Source: Kitasatospora sp. MMS16-BH015
GTDB lineage: Bacteria; Actinomycetota; Actinomycetes; Streptomycetales; Streptomycetaceae
NCBI RefSeq assembly: GCF_002943525.1
Contig: NZ_CP025394.1
Span: forward strand, 186,001 to 250,000
Direction of reading: 5' to 3'
Length of the DNA stretch: 64,000 bases
A program made the position numbers and the translations under genes. Every line of letters starts with the position of its first letter. Within the stretch, counting starts at the first letter, position 1. A model generated the notes under the pieces. That model ran no database searches, was not told the origin of the DNA, and worked only from the letters and a program-made list of their open reading frames with translations. Shown here in pieces: positions 54,016 through 62,104 of this stretch.

Positions 54016-54840
54016 ATGACGACCACCACCGACCGACCCTCCGACGGCGAACGCAGCAGGGTGTTCGGCGAGGCAGCGGAGCAGTACGACGCCGCCCGCC
54101 CGGGCTACGCCACCGAGTTGGTGGACGAGGTGCTCGCCTACGCCCGGCTGGCGGGCCGCCCGGCCCTCGAGGTCGGGGCGGGCACCGGCAAGGCCACCGT
54201 CCCGTTCGCCGAGCGCGGGGTCCCGGTGCTCTGCGTCGAGCCCGACGACCGGATGGCCGCGGTGCTGCGCCGCAACACCGCGCCGTACCCCGGCGTCCAG
54301 GTGGAGGTGGCCGACTTCAATGAGTGGCAGCCGGGCGAGCGCCGCTTCGGCCTGCTCTTCGCGGCCACCTCCTGGCACTGGCTGACCCCGGGCCGGCGCT
54401 TCGAGCTCGCGCACGCGGCCCTCGAACCGGGCGGCGCCATCGCCCTGTTCTGGAACCCGCAGGGCATCATCGACCCCGCCCTGCACGCCGAACTCGCCGA
54501 GATCGACCGCCGCTACGGCGTCGACGGCTCACCCCACGCCCAACTCGGCTCCACCTACGGCGAGGTGCCGGGCAGCCGGGGCGGCGCCGAGGGCTGGCCG
54601 GCCGAGGAGTGCGCGGCGGACGGCCGCTTCACCGACTTCCGCGCCTCCCGCCACTGGCAGGAGGTCCGCTACGGCACCGAGCGCTACCTCGCCTTCCTCT
54701 CCTCGATCTCGGCCTACCGGATCCTCTCCGAAGAGAACCGCGCGGGCGCCCTGGCCGACACCGCCCGAGTGCTCGACCGCGAGGGCGGCGGCATCGACAT
54801 GTGCCACCTCAGCGACCTCTTCCTGGCCCGCACCCGCTAA
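54016..54840 (+). CDS. Class I SAM-dependent methyltransferase
   Basis: A 274-aa small-molecule methyltransferase. The start FGEAAEQYDAARPGYATELV is typical, with SAM motif I ALEVGAGTGKATVPFAERG (~51-69), motif II VLCVEPDDRM and FNEWQPGERRFGLLFAATSWHWL split around motif III. The Trp/His-rich SWHWLTPGRR is common in UbiE-like members. The ATG at 54016 has AAGGAG seven bases upstream. Probably co-transcribed with the kinase-fold gene. A strong terminator follows. Confidence 0.88.
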   Translation: MTTTTDRPSDGERSRVFGEAAEQYDAARPGYATELVDEVLAYARLAGRPALEVGAGTGKATVPFAERGVPVLCVEPDDRMAAVLRRNTAPYPGVQVEVADFNEWQPGERRFGLLFAATSWHWLTPGRRFELAHAALEPGGAIALFWNPQGIIDPALHAELAEIDRRYGVDGSPHAQLGSTYGEVPGSRGGAEGWPAEECAADGRFTDFRASRHWQEVRYGTERYLAFLSSISAYRILSEENRAGALADTARVLDREGGGIDMCHLSDLFLARTR

Positions 54841-54850
54841 CCCGGCCGGA

Positions 54851-54883
54851 GCCGGCCCGGGCACACGGTCCACCCGGGCCGGC
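54851..54883. terminator. Bidirectional hairpin terminator
   Basis: GCCGGCCCGGG (54851-54861) pairs exactly with CCCGGGCCGGC (54873-54883), placed between the convergent methyltransferase and hypothetical genes. Confidence 0.8.
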
Positions 54884-54893
54884 CCCGCTCGGC

Positions 54894-55670
54894 TCACTCC
54901 GCCGAAGGCTCCGGCTCCGCGCACCAGTCGACCACCACCAGGTCGAACTCCCTTACCAAAGCCTCCAGTTCCGGGCTCTCCCCGGTCACGGCGGCCAGCC
55001 CGAGGACGGCGACCCGCCCCTCCCGGCTGGTGCCGTAGAAGGTCACCGGCCCGGCCTGGGCCGCGAAGGACTCGGCCACCCGCCCCTGGCCGTTGCGCAG
55101 CGCCACACCCGCGTACTCCCGCTCCACCGACAGCAGTTCGAAGAGCCGCTGCCGGGTCAGCCCGCCGGTGAGCGGCGCAGCGGGGCCCTGCCGCAGGTGG
55201 ATCTCCTCGAACACCCGCACCGCGCCCTCGCCTTCACCGACCACCCGCGAGTGCTGCTCGTACACCTGCCGGATCTTCGCCAGCTCGGCGGCCACCTCGG
55301 GCCAGCAAGCCCGCTCCACCAACTCGGCCTGGCGCCAGTCGTCCTCGTGCAGCACCAGGTCTTGGGCGGTCTCGTCCGCCGGGGTGAGCGGCGGGAGTTC
55401 GGCGAGGATGGTCGGCAGCGTGAAGCCGACCTCGTTCGGGTCCACCGTCTGCTGCGCGGCGAGCGTCAGCACCAGCTGCCCGGCCGCCAGGTACCCGGCC
55501 CGGTCGGCCGGCTCGGCCGTGACCACGGCCCACGCGCTCTCACCGAGGTCGAGCACCATCCCGGCCTCGAAGCGCTCCGGCAGCTGCTCGGCCGGCTGCT
55601 CCGACCGGCCGAAGGGCCGACCGTCGGCGGCGTCGACCAGCAGGACGTCAATCAGAGTGTTCTCGACCAT
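54894..55670 (-). CDS. Conserved hypothetical protein
   Basis: A 258-aa soluble, acidic protein. The N-terminal ~70 residues look like a small beta domain (VLLVDAADGRPFG, VLDLGESAWAVVTAEPAD). A helical part follows, and the C-terminal half has alternating strands (FYGTSREGRVAVLGLAAVTG, LVVVDWCAEPEP). I do not recognise the family or an active-site motif. It is a single gene between a convergent methyltransferase and a decayed oxidoreductase on the same strand. Confidence 0.65.
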   Translation of the reverse strand: MVENTLIDVLLVDAADGRPFGRSEQPAEQLPERFEAGMVLDLGESAWAVVTAEPADRAGYLAAGQLVLTLAAQQTVDPNEVGFTLPTILAELPPLTPADETAQDLVLHEDDWRQAELVERACWPEVAAELAKIRQVYEQHSRVVGEGEGAVRVFEEIHLRQGPAAPLTGGLTRQRLFELLSVEREYAGVALRNGQGRVAESFAAQAGPVTFYGTSREGRVAVLGLAAVTGESPELEALVREFDLVVVDWCAEPEPSAE

Positions 55671-55708
55671 GCGCGCATGCTACCGGCCGGGCCGGCCCCT
55701 CCCCCGGC

Positions 55709-56017
55709 TCATTTCCCCGGCAGCAGCACCACCTTGCCGAGGTTGCGCCGCGCCTCGATCAGCTCGTGCGCCTGCGCGGCCTCGCCCAGCGGCAGCTCGG
55801 CGTGCACGCAGGTGCGCAGCGCCCCAGCCCGGTAGTCCGCCCACAGCTCCTCCCGCCACCGGGCGTACAGCTCCGGCTTGCCCCGGGCGATGGCAGCCAT
55901 CTGAAAGCCCGTCACCGAGGCGCTCCTGACCAGCAGCTCGTAGGCGTCGACCGTCCCGCCGCCCGAGCTGAAGGCGACCAGCCGCCCGCCCGGCGCGAGT
56001 GCCCGGACCGCCGGGCC
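55709..56017 (-). pseudogene. C-terminal remnant of an NADPH:quinone reductase-type (MDR) oxidoreductase
   Basis: About 100 residues that match only the end of a zinc-independent quinone reductase: GPAVRALAPGGRLVAFSSGGG, then the substrate-domain end LYARWREELWADYRAGALR, GEAAQAHELIEARRNLGKVVLLPG. The ~220 N-terminal residues, including the NADPH site, are missing. Homology ends at ~56017, precisely where homology to a MarR gene begins on the opposite strand. Confidence 0.75.
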
Positions 56018-56435
56018 GCTGACGGCCGTCCAGTCCCTCCCCAGCTGGCTGATCGGCCGAGTCGCCTCCCGCGGCCGGGAGTTGGTGGCCGAGGCACTGG
56101 CCGCCGAGGGGCTTAAGCTGCCGCACCACGCGGTGCTCGCGGCCACCGCCGAGTACGGGCCGCTCGCCCAGGCCGATCTGGTCCGCCGGCTCGGCTTCGA
56201 CCCCAAGGACGTGGTGCTGCTGCTCAACCACCTCGAAGGCGCCGGCCTGCTCCTCCGCGCCCCGGACCCGAACGACCGCCGCAAGAACGCGGTCACCGTC
56301 ACCCCGGCCGGCCACCGCACCCTGACCCGCTGCACCGCCCTCGCCGAGCGGGCCAACACCGAGCTGCTCGCGCCCCTGACCGGCCCCGAGCAGGAGCAGC
56401 TGCTCGGCCTCCTCACCCGCCTCCACCAGGCCTGA
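56018..56435 (+). pseudogene. MarR family regulator lacking its start
   Basis: The frame encodes LTAVQSLPSWLIGRVASRGREL, then the winged HTH (AQADLVRRLGFDPKDVVLLLNHLEGAGLLLR, split) and the C-terminal helices to HQA. This is a MarR protein from almost its first residues, but no start codon with a ribosome binding site precedes the conserved part. The only candidate starts (TTG at 56082, GTG at 56085) would remove the first helix needed for dimerisation. The 5' end is fused to the remnant oxidoreductase gene, so the shared divergent promoter has been deleted. Confidence 0.7.
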
Positions 56436-56497
56436 CGCCCCGGCCGACCGCTACGATCACCCCCCGAACCATCCGCACCAACAGGGGGAAGACCCAC

Positions 56498-57103
56498 ATG
56501 ATCGAGCTCTCCGCCACACCGATGACCTGGGTGATGACCGGCGACAGCATCACCCAGGCCGTGCTGCACACCCACGGTGCGCGCGGCTGGGTGGAGCACG
56601 TGCACGAGCGCATCCGCTGGCAGCTTGACCGCCTCACCGACCTGGTGATCAACTCCGGCGTCTCCGCCTGGCGGGTCGGCGACGTGCTCGGCGCGTACGA
56701 CCACCTGATCGGCCGGTTCGAGCCGGACGTGCTCTCGGTCTCCCTCGGCACCAACGACGCCGTGGCCGGCCGGGCCGGGCTGCCCGCCTTCCACGACGGC
56801 ATGCGCGAGCTGATCGCCCGCACCCCGGGCGCCTGCATCGTGCTGCACACGCCCGTGCTGACCAGCCAGAGCGGCCGCGCCTACCGGTCCGAGCTGCCCG
56901 CCTACTGCGAAGCCGTCCGCGAGATCGCCGCCGAGACCGGCGCCCTGCTGGTCGACCACGAGGCGCACTGGCTGGCCAAGTTCGGCACCGCCGACCCGAT
57001 CCCCTGGCTGGACGACCCGGCCCACCCCAACGCCGCGGGCCACCTGGCGATGGCCGACCACACCCTCCGCACCCTCGGCCTGGGCCCGCTCACCGACCTC
57101 TGA
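56498..57103 (+). CDS. SGNH/GDSL hydrolase
   Basis: A 201-aa esterase or lipase-like enzyme without a signal peptide. Block I is TGDSITQAV with the nucleophile Ser (~17). The block II Gly is in INSGVSAW, block III is GTNDAV, and block V DDPAHPNAAGH holds the catalytic Asp and His. The ATG at 56498 has AGGGGGAAG upstream. Natural ester unknown. The gene's last codons lie in a short duplicated segment (57089-57153). Confidence 0.88.
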   Translation: MIELSATPMTWVMTGDSITQAVLHTHGARGWVEHVHERIRWQLDRLTDLVINSGVSAWRVGDVLGAYDHLIGRFEPDVLSVSLGTNDAVAGRAGLPAFHDGMRELIARTPGACIVLHTPVLTSQSGRAYRSELPAYCEAVREIAAETGALLVDHEAHWLAKFGTADPIPWLDDPAHPNAAGHLAMADHTLRTLGLGPLTDL

Positions 57104-57153
57104 GCGCCCCTCCGCACCCTCGGCGCACTCACCGACCTCTGAGCGCCCCTCCG
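57089..57153. repeat. 26-bp direct repeat spanning the stop codons of two convergent genes
   Basis: The segment at 57089-57114 (beginning CTCACCGACCTCTGAG) is repeated exactly at 57128-57153, 39 bp apart, with a similar CCGCACCCTCGG stretch before each. The first copy carries the SGNH hydrolase stop; the second carries the stop of the minus-strand regulator. Confidence 0.85.
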
Positions 57154-58124
57154 TCTGCGGCCGCCAGCAGGACTTCCGCCGCCTCGGTGCGGACGTAGAG
57201 CACATACCGGCCGCTGCGGTGGGCGTCGACCAGGCCGGCGGCGCGCAGGGCGGTCAGGTGCTGGGAGACGCCACCGGCGGTGATCCCGGTGCGGCGGGCC
57301 AGGTCGACGGTCGAGGCGGGGGTGTCGAGTTCGGCCGGCAGGCGGGCCCTGGAGCGGCCGATGATCGCCGCCAGGGCCTGCGGGAGGGCGGAGTGCCGTT
57401 CCCAGAGTGCGGCCACCCCGCGCGGCGGATAGCGCAGGGTGGGCTGCCAGCCCGGGCCGACCACCGAGAAGACCCTGGGCCAGACGAACACCGAGGGCAC
57501 CAGCAGGAGACCGCGCCCGCCGAGTTGGCGACTGCCACGGACGTAGTGGTGCCCGACGTGGAGGGTGTCCTCGTCCCAGGTCACGGTGGACCCCAGGTCG
57601 CCCAGCAGCTGATCCGCTCCGTGTTCGGCGAACAGCCTGGCCCGGTGCAGCACGTCACCCTCCAGCAGGGAGCGCATCCGGGGCCAGTACGGCGCGAGCG
57701 CGATCTCCCAGTAGGCCCCGACGAGTTCGGCCAGCTCGGCGAGACCCCGGCGCGGGTCGCTGCGCAGCCGGTCGATCCGCTCGGAACCCGGCGCGCGTGG
57801 CCCGCCGAGGCCGGCCAGGACCTGCTCGGGCGGCGTGGCGCGCAGGACGGCCAGCTCCAGCTCCAGATCGGCGACCGAGGTCGTCGGCGGCGGTGCGACG
57901 AACACCGGTATCGACCGGGGCGGGTCCGGGACCAGATCCGCGAGCAGGCCCCAGTCCAGCTTCGAGGCGGTCAGCCGGTGCCCGACCTCGGCGGTCCACG
58001 GGCGGTACATCGGGTGCTCGGCCGGGCTCTTCAGGACCCTGACGCTGGCGACCACCTCCCACAGCGGCGACAGGGCGAACCGGGTGCGGGCCAGGTCACG
58101 GACGGAGAACGCCAGGTCCAGCAC
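57129..58124 (-). CDS. ArsR-type winged-helix transcriptional regulator, long form
   Basis: A 331-aa regulator. The first ~240 residues form a large domain found in actinobacterial ArsR-like proteins (LAFSVRDLARTRFALSPLWEVVAS at the start). The C-terminal winged HTH is at ~260-325 (TVDLARRTGITAGGVSQHLTALRAAGLVDAHRSGRYVLY, split). It is divergent from the MFS transporter (103 bp between this GTG and the leader ATG), and such pairs usually form a regulator-exporter unit. The GTG at 58124 is the only well-placed start. Confidence 0.85.
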   Translation of the reverse strand: MLDLAFSVRDLARTRFALSPLWEVVASVRVLKSPAEHPMYRPWTAEVGHRLTASKLDWGLLADLVPDPPRSIPVFVAPPPTTSVADLELELAVLRATPPEQVLAGLGGPRAPGSERIDRLRSDPRRGLAELAELVGAYWEIALAPYWPRMRSLLEGDVLHRARLFAEHGADQLLGDLGSTVTWDEDTLHVGHHYVRGSRQLGGRGLLLVPSVFVWPRVFSVVGPGWQPTLRYPPRGVAALWERHSALPQALAAIIGRSRARLPAELDTPASTVDLARRTGITAGGVSQHLTALRAAGLVDAHRSGRYVLYVRTEAAEVLLAAADGGALRGR

Positions 58125-58226
58125 GGTGCAGCCCTTCGGTGGAGGAAGACCCCGCGGCCAACGGGACTGGATTCAGCACAGCCTGAATTCCTCGCTCGCC
58201 GACCGGTCCGGCGGGAACCTCGCGCC

Positions 58227-58421
58227 ATGACCAGTACCGATCTCACCCACCAGCCGGGCGGGCCGCTCCGACACCCGGTCCCCACCCCGCCGCTCCGACA
58301 CCCGGTCCCCACCCCGCCGCTCCGACACCCGGTCCCCACCCCGCCGCTCCGACACCCGGTCCGCATCCTCCGGCCCTGCGCGACCCGGGCTTCCGCCTGC
58401 TCGTCGGCGCCGCCGCGGTGA
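58227..58421 (+). other. Leader reading frame with 27-bp tandem repeat, displaced 5' end of the MFS gene
   Basis: The ATG at 58227 begins MTSTDLTHQPGG, which looks like a normal MFS N-terminus. It then runs through four PLRHPVPTP repeats and ends out of frame (RILRPCATRASACSSAPPR) at a TGA overlapping the GTG at 58418. The next frame contains the expected continuation LRDPGFRLLVGAAAVSKLG. So a frameshift separates the original start from the transporter body. The 4-bp GTGA overlap could let ribosomes restart into the MFS frame. Confidence 0.6.
58263..58362 (+). repeat. 27-bp tandem repeat, four copies
   Basis: CCGCTCCGACACCCGGTCCC begins at 58263, 58290, 58317 and 58344; the last copy diverges after ~19 bases. 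The unit is a multiple of three, so copy-number change alone would not alter frame. It encodes a Pro-rich PLRHPVPTP unit in the leader frame. Confidence 0.9.
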
Positions 58422-59584
58422 GCAAGCTCGGCACTGCGGTGAGTTCGCTGGCGATACCGCTGACTGCCGTCCTGGCCCTGCACCGCTCCCCCGGACAGGT
58501 CGGGCTGCTGGCGATGCTGAACACCCTCGCCTTCCTCCTGATCGGCCTGCCGGCCGGAGCCTGGGTGGACCGGATCCGCAAGCGGCCCGTGATGATCACC
58601 GCCGACCTGGTCAGGGCCGCGCTCCTCGGGTCGGTGCCGGCCGCCTGGGCGCTCGACTGCCTGACGATCCAACAGCTCTACCTGGTGGTGCTGCTGACGG
58701 GCGCGGCCACGGTCTTCTTCGACCTGGCCACCCTGAGCCACCTGCCCGACCTGGTCGGCCGTGACCGGCTCACCCGGGCCAACGCCCACCCGGTGACGGT
58801 GGACGCCCTCGCCCAGATCGGCGGGCGCGGCGCGGGCGGCCTCCTGGTGGCCCTGCTGTCCGCGCCGACGGCGGTCGTGGTCGACGCCGTCGGCTACCTG
58901 TGGTCGGCGATCCTCCTGCTGCGCATCCGCCGGCCGGAGCCGCGCCCGCGGCACCGGCGCGGAGCACGCCTGGGCGGCGAGATCCGCGAGGGCCTGCGCT
59001 TCGTGCTCGGCCACCCGACCCTGCGCGCGACCGCGCTCGCCGGAGCACTGACGAACCTCTCCATCCAGCTGTGCCAGACCATGCTGCCCGTGCTGTTCGC
59101 CCGTGAACTCGGCCTCTCCGACGGCGTCATCGGCCTGTACTTCGCCGTCGGTGGGCTCGGCGTGTTCATCGGCTCGCAGTCGGCCCGGTGGCTGGCCCAC
59201 CGGTTCGGTGCCGGGCGGGTGCTGTGGCTGATGAGCCTGGCCGTCGCGCCGTTCGGCGTCCTCCTGGCGCTGGTCGACCGCGGGCCGGCCCTCTGGCTCG
59301 CCGCGGCTGCCTGGCTGATCACCACCTGCAAGGTCGGCGTCGACAACGTGCTCAGGGTCAGCTTCCGGCAGAGCGTGACACCGGACCGTCTCCTCGGCCG
59401 GATGAACGCCACCATGCGGGTCCTGCTGACCGGCTCCCTCGCGATCGGCGCCGCCCTGGCCGGCCTGCTGGGCGAACTCGCCTCCGTCCGGACGGCCCTG
59501 TGGGTCGGCGCGGCAGGGCTGGCCACGGTCTGGGTGCCGATCTTCTTCTCCCCCTTGCGCACCCGACGCGACCTGGCCTCCTGA
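58418..59584 (+). CDS. MFS family exporter (5' end disturbed)
   Basis: A 388-aa transporter from GTG 58418 (SKLGTAVSSLAIPLTAVLAL is helix 1), with ~12 membrane helices. The helix 2-3 motif DRIRKRPVMITADLVRAALLG and the family-typical VTPDRLLGRMNATMRVL after helix 10 are present, as in actinobacterial MFS efflux proteins. The cytoplasmic N-terminus that should precede helix 1 is present in the sequence but out of frame with the natural ATG. Function therefore depends on restart at this GTG. It is divergent from an ArsR-type regulator. Confidence 0.78.
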   Translation: MSKLGTAVSSLAIPLTAVLALHRSPGQVGLLAMLNTLAFLLIGLPAGAWVDRIRKRPVMITADLVRAALLGSVPAAWALDCLTIQQLYLVVLLTGAATVFFDLATLSHLPDLVGRDRLTRANAHPVTVDALAQIGGRGAGGLLVALLSAPTAVVVDAVGYLWSAILLLRIRRPEPRPRHRRGARLGGEIREGLRFVLGHPTLRATALAGALTNLSIQLCQTMLPVLFARELGLSDGVIGLYFAVGGLGVFIGSQSARWLAHRFGAGRVLWLMSLAVAPFGVLLALVDRGPALWLAAAAWLITTCKVGVDNVLRVSFRQSVTPDRLLGRMNATMRVLLTGSLAIGAALAGLLGELASVRTALWVGAAGLATVWVPIFFSPLRTRRDLAS

Positions 59585-59615
59585 CCGAGCACCCGGCCGG
59601 GATCCCGCGGCTCGT

Positions 59616-60578
59616 TCAGCCCCGGGCCCGCGCCTCGATCATCGGCGCGACCCCGTCCAGCATCCGCTCCAGGCCGAACTCGAACAGCGAGTCCAGGTCG
59701 AAGTCGTACCCCACCTCGGCCACCCGAGCGAAGGTGGGGTAGGCCCCGGTCGCCAGCAGCGCCAGCACGTCCGGCTCTTGACTGTCCATCCACTGGTCCT
59801 GGTCCAGCCCGGTCCGCGCCTCCGACTCGGCCTCCGACTCCAGGTTGATCGCGGTGCCCCGGACGAAGTTGAGGATCACCAGATAGGTGGTCAGCGCCGT
59901 CTCCAGGTCCAGCCCCTCGGCCGCCAGCGCGGCCAGCACCCACTCACCGATCGGGATCGCGTTGGTCAACGGTTGCGGCCGGGTCACCGAGAGCGCAGAG
60001 GCCAGCCAGGGGTGCGCGCGGAACATCCGCCAGATGAGCCGGGCCGCCAGCCCGACCCGGTCCCGCCAGCCCCCGGCCGGCTCGGCCGGCAGCGGCCACT
60101 GCGCGAAGACCTGGTCCATCATCCGCAGCAGCAGGTCGTCCTTGTCGGTCACGTGCCGGTACAACGACATGGTGGCCACGCCGAGTTCGGCCGCGACCCG
60201 CCGCATCGACACCGCCGCGAGCCCCTCCCCGTCCGCCACCGCGACGGCCGTCACCACGATCCGCTCCAGCGTCAGCGCCTGCTCCACCCCGGCCCGCCGC
60301 CGCGTACCGCTCCGCTCCCCGCCCTCCCCCGGCTGCCCGCCCCCGGCCGGCCGCTCCCGCTCGGCCACCACCGTCCCCACTCCGGGCACGGCCCGCACCA
60401 ACCCCTCCCGCCGCAGCTCCGCGAGCACCTTGGTCGCGGTGGCCATCGCCACCCCCCACTGCCGCGTGATGTCCCGGGTGGACGGCACCCGCTCCCCCGC
60501 CCCGAGCTCCCCGGACTCGATCCGCCCCCGCAACTCGGCGACGATCTCCCCCGACTTCCCCGCACCCGCCCGCTCCAT
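59616..60578 (-). CDS. GntR-TetR fusion transcriptional regulator
   Basis: A 320-aa protein with two DNA-binding domains. The N-terminal GntR/YtrA-type winged HTH is at ~5-75 (GEIVAELRGRIESGELGAGE, VPSTRDITRQWGVAMATATK). After a Gly-rich linker comes a full TetR repressor, with HTH ~105-150 (VSMRRVAAELGVATMSLYRHVTDKDDLL, split) and a TetR-C helical domain to the end. The ATG at 60578 is preceded by GGAGGGTG. It is divergent from an FAD monooxygenase, with repeated palindromes between, so it probably represses both itself and that gene. The inducer is unknown. Confidence 0.85.
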   Translation of the reverse strand: MERAGAGKSGEIVAELRGRIESGELGAGERVPSTRDITRQWGVAMATATKVLAELRREGLVRAVPGVGTVVAERERPAGGGQPGEGGERSGTRRRAGVEQALTLERIVVTAVAVADGEGLAAVSMRRVAAELGVATMSLYRHVTDKDDLLLRMMDQVFAQWPLPAEPAGGWRDRVGLAARLIWRMFRAHPWLASALSVTRPQPLTNAIPIGEWVLAALAAEGLDLETALTTYLVILNFVRGTAINLESEAESEARTGLDQDQWMDSQEPDVLALLATGAYPTFARVAEVGYDFDLDSLFEFGLERMLDGVAPMIEARARG

Positions 60579-60596
60579 CACCCTCCGCCTTCCCCT

Positions 60597-60611
60597 CCGC
60601 ACTAGTGCACC
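60597..60611. promoter_or_regulatory. Palindromic site 1, CCGCACTAGTGCACC
   Basis: Contains the perfect palindrome GCACTAGTGC 21 bp upstream of the fusion regulator start. The same 15-mer recurs at 60686-60700, and a variant lies at 60741. Confidence 0.7.
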
Positions 60612-60685
60612 TCGGCGCGCACCACCCTAGCCGCCTGCTGTGCAGACGCTCGTCGACCGGCCGCGCTACCACCGAAAACGCCGCA

Positions 60686-60700
60686 CCGCACTAGTGCACC
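60686..60700. promoter_or_regulatory. Palindromic site 2, CCGCACTAGTGCACC
   Basis: Identical 15-mer to the site at 60597-60611, 89 bp away, in the middle of the divergent promoter region. Confidence 0.7.
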
Positions 60701-60740
60701 ACCCATCCTGATCAGCGGAAATACCCGCCCAGGACTGGTT

Positions 60741-60768
60741 GCACTAGTCAATGCGTACAGCGTACATT
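60741..60768. promoter_or_regulatory. Variant site 3 plus TetR-like GCGTACA repeat next to the monooxygenase start
   Basis: GCACTAGTCA at 60741-60750 matches eight bases of the upstream palindrome. It runs straight into AATGCGTACAGCGTACATT (60750-60768), whose AATG...CATT ends and paired GTAC elements resemble a TetR operator. The monooxygenase ATG is 7 bp further on. Confidence 0.6.
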
Positions 60769-60774
60769 CGAGCC

Positions 60775-62013
60775 ATGGAACCCACCGCGAACACCGCCTC
60801 GACCGCCACCGAGGTCCTGATCTCCGGCGCCGGCATCGCCGGCCCCGCCCTCGCCTACTGGCTCACCCGCGCCGGCTACCGCACCACCGTGGTCGAACGC
60901 GCCCCGGATCTCCGCCCCGGCGGCCAGACCGTCGACCTGCGCGGCGCCGGCCGCACCGTGATGGACCGGATGGGCCTGCTCGACCGGGCCCGCGAGCTGA
61001 GCGTCGACCAGCGCGGCCTGGCCCTGGTCAGCCCGAAGGGGCGGATGCTGGCCGAGGTGCCCGAGGACGCCTTCGGCGGCGAGGGCATCGTCTCCGAGAT
61101 CGAGATCCTCCGCGGCGACCTCGCCCGGCTCCTGTACGACGCCTCGCTCCCGCAGACCGAGTACCTCTTCGACGACACCGTCACCGCCCTGCACGAGGAC
61201 GAGCACGGCATCACCGTCGGCTTCGAGAAGGCCGCCCCGCGCCGCTTCGGCCTGGTGATCGGCGCCGACGGCTCGCACTCGGTGGTCCGCTCGCTGGCCT
61301 TCGGCCCGGAGTCCGAGTACGCCCGCCCGCTCGGCATCTACAACGCCTGGTTCACCCACGACGCCCTGGAGCTCGACGGCTGGTTCCAGATGTGCAACCT
61401 GCCCGGCGGCCTGGTCGCCTCCGCCCGGCCCGGCCGGCTGCCCGGCGAGATCAAGGCCGGGCTGAGCTTCCGCTCCGGGCCGATCTCCTACGACCGCCGC
61501 GACACCGCCGCCCAGCGCGAGCTGGTGGCGGCGCGCTTCACCGACCACCGCTGGGAGGTCCCGCGCCTGCTGCGCGCGATGCAGACCGCCCCGGACTTCT
61601 TCCTCGACTCCATGTCCCAAGTGGTGATGCCCGGTTGGACCAAGGGCCGGGTCGCCCTGGTCGGCGACGCCGGCTACTGCCCCTCCCCCCTCACCGGCCT
61701 CGGCACCAGCCTCTCCCTGGTCGGCGCCTACGTCCTGGCCGGCGAACTCGCCACCGCCCGCGGCGACCACCACCGCGCCTTCCGCCGCTACGACGACCTG
61801 ATGCGCCCGTACGTCACCCAGGCCCAGGAACTCCCCCCGGGCGGCGCGGCCGGCTATGCCCCCCGCAGCGCCCTGATGATCCGCCTGCGCGCCCTCTCCA
61901 TGCGCACCATGACCCACTGGCCCATGCGCCCCATCCTCGCCGCCCAGTTCGCCAAGGCCGCCGCCATCGCCCTCCCCGACTACCCCGCCCTCCACGCCGC
62001 CCTCACCCACTGA
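60775..62013 (+). CDS. FAD-dependent aromatic monooxygenase (PHBH fold)
   Basis: A 412-aa group A flavin monooxygenase. The FAD motif is LISGAGIAGPALAYWLTRAGY (split over ~15-35), the DG fingerprint is GLVIGADGSHSVVR (~157-170), and the GD motif is GRVALVGDAGYCPSPLTGLGTSLSLV (split over ~296-321). Such enzymes hydroxylate aromatic or polyketide substrates, or inactivate drugs such as tetracyclines and rifamycins. The closest kind is not decidable here. The ATG at 60775 is preferred to the ATG at 60751, which lies in the operator region. Probably induced through the divergent GntR-TetR regulator. Confidence 0.88.
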   Translation: MEPTANTASTATEVLISGAGIAGPALAYWLTRAGYRTTVVERAPDLRPGGQTVDLRGAGRTVMDRMGLLDRARELSVDQRGLALVSPKGRMLAEVPEDAFGGEGIVSEIEILRGDLARLLYDASLPQTEYLFDDTVTALHEDEHGITVGFEKAAPRRFGLVIGADGSHSVVRSLAFGPESEYARPLGIYNAWFTHDALELDGWFQMCNLPGGLVASARPGRLPGEIKAGLSFRSGPISYDRRDTAAQRELVAARFTDHRWEVPRLLRAMQTAPDFFLDSMSQVVMPGWTKGRVALVGDAGYCPSPLTGLGTSLSLVGAYVLAGELATARGDHHRAFRRYDDLMRPYVTQAQELPPGGAAGYAPRSALMIRLRALSMRTMTHWPMRPILAAQFAKAAAIALPDYPALHAALTH

Positions 62014-62104
62014 CCGGCCCGGCCGCCGGGCCCGAAAACCGAATGCGAACGAACTGCACTGCACCCCATACTCGTGCCAGTTCACGAACGAGGAGGTGGA
62101 GACG

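Noticed and set aside
58263..58362. Possible CRISPR-like array
   Set aside because: The 27-bp units are contiguous with no unique spacers; it is a tandem repeat in a coding region.
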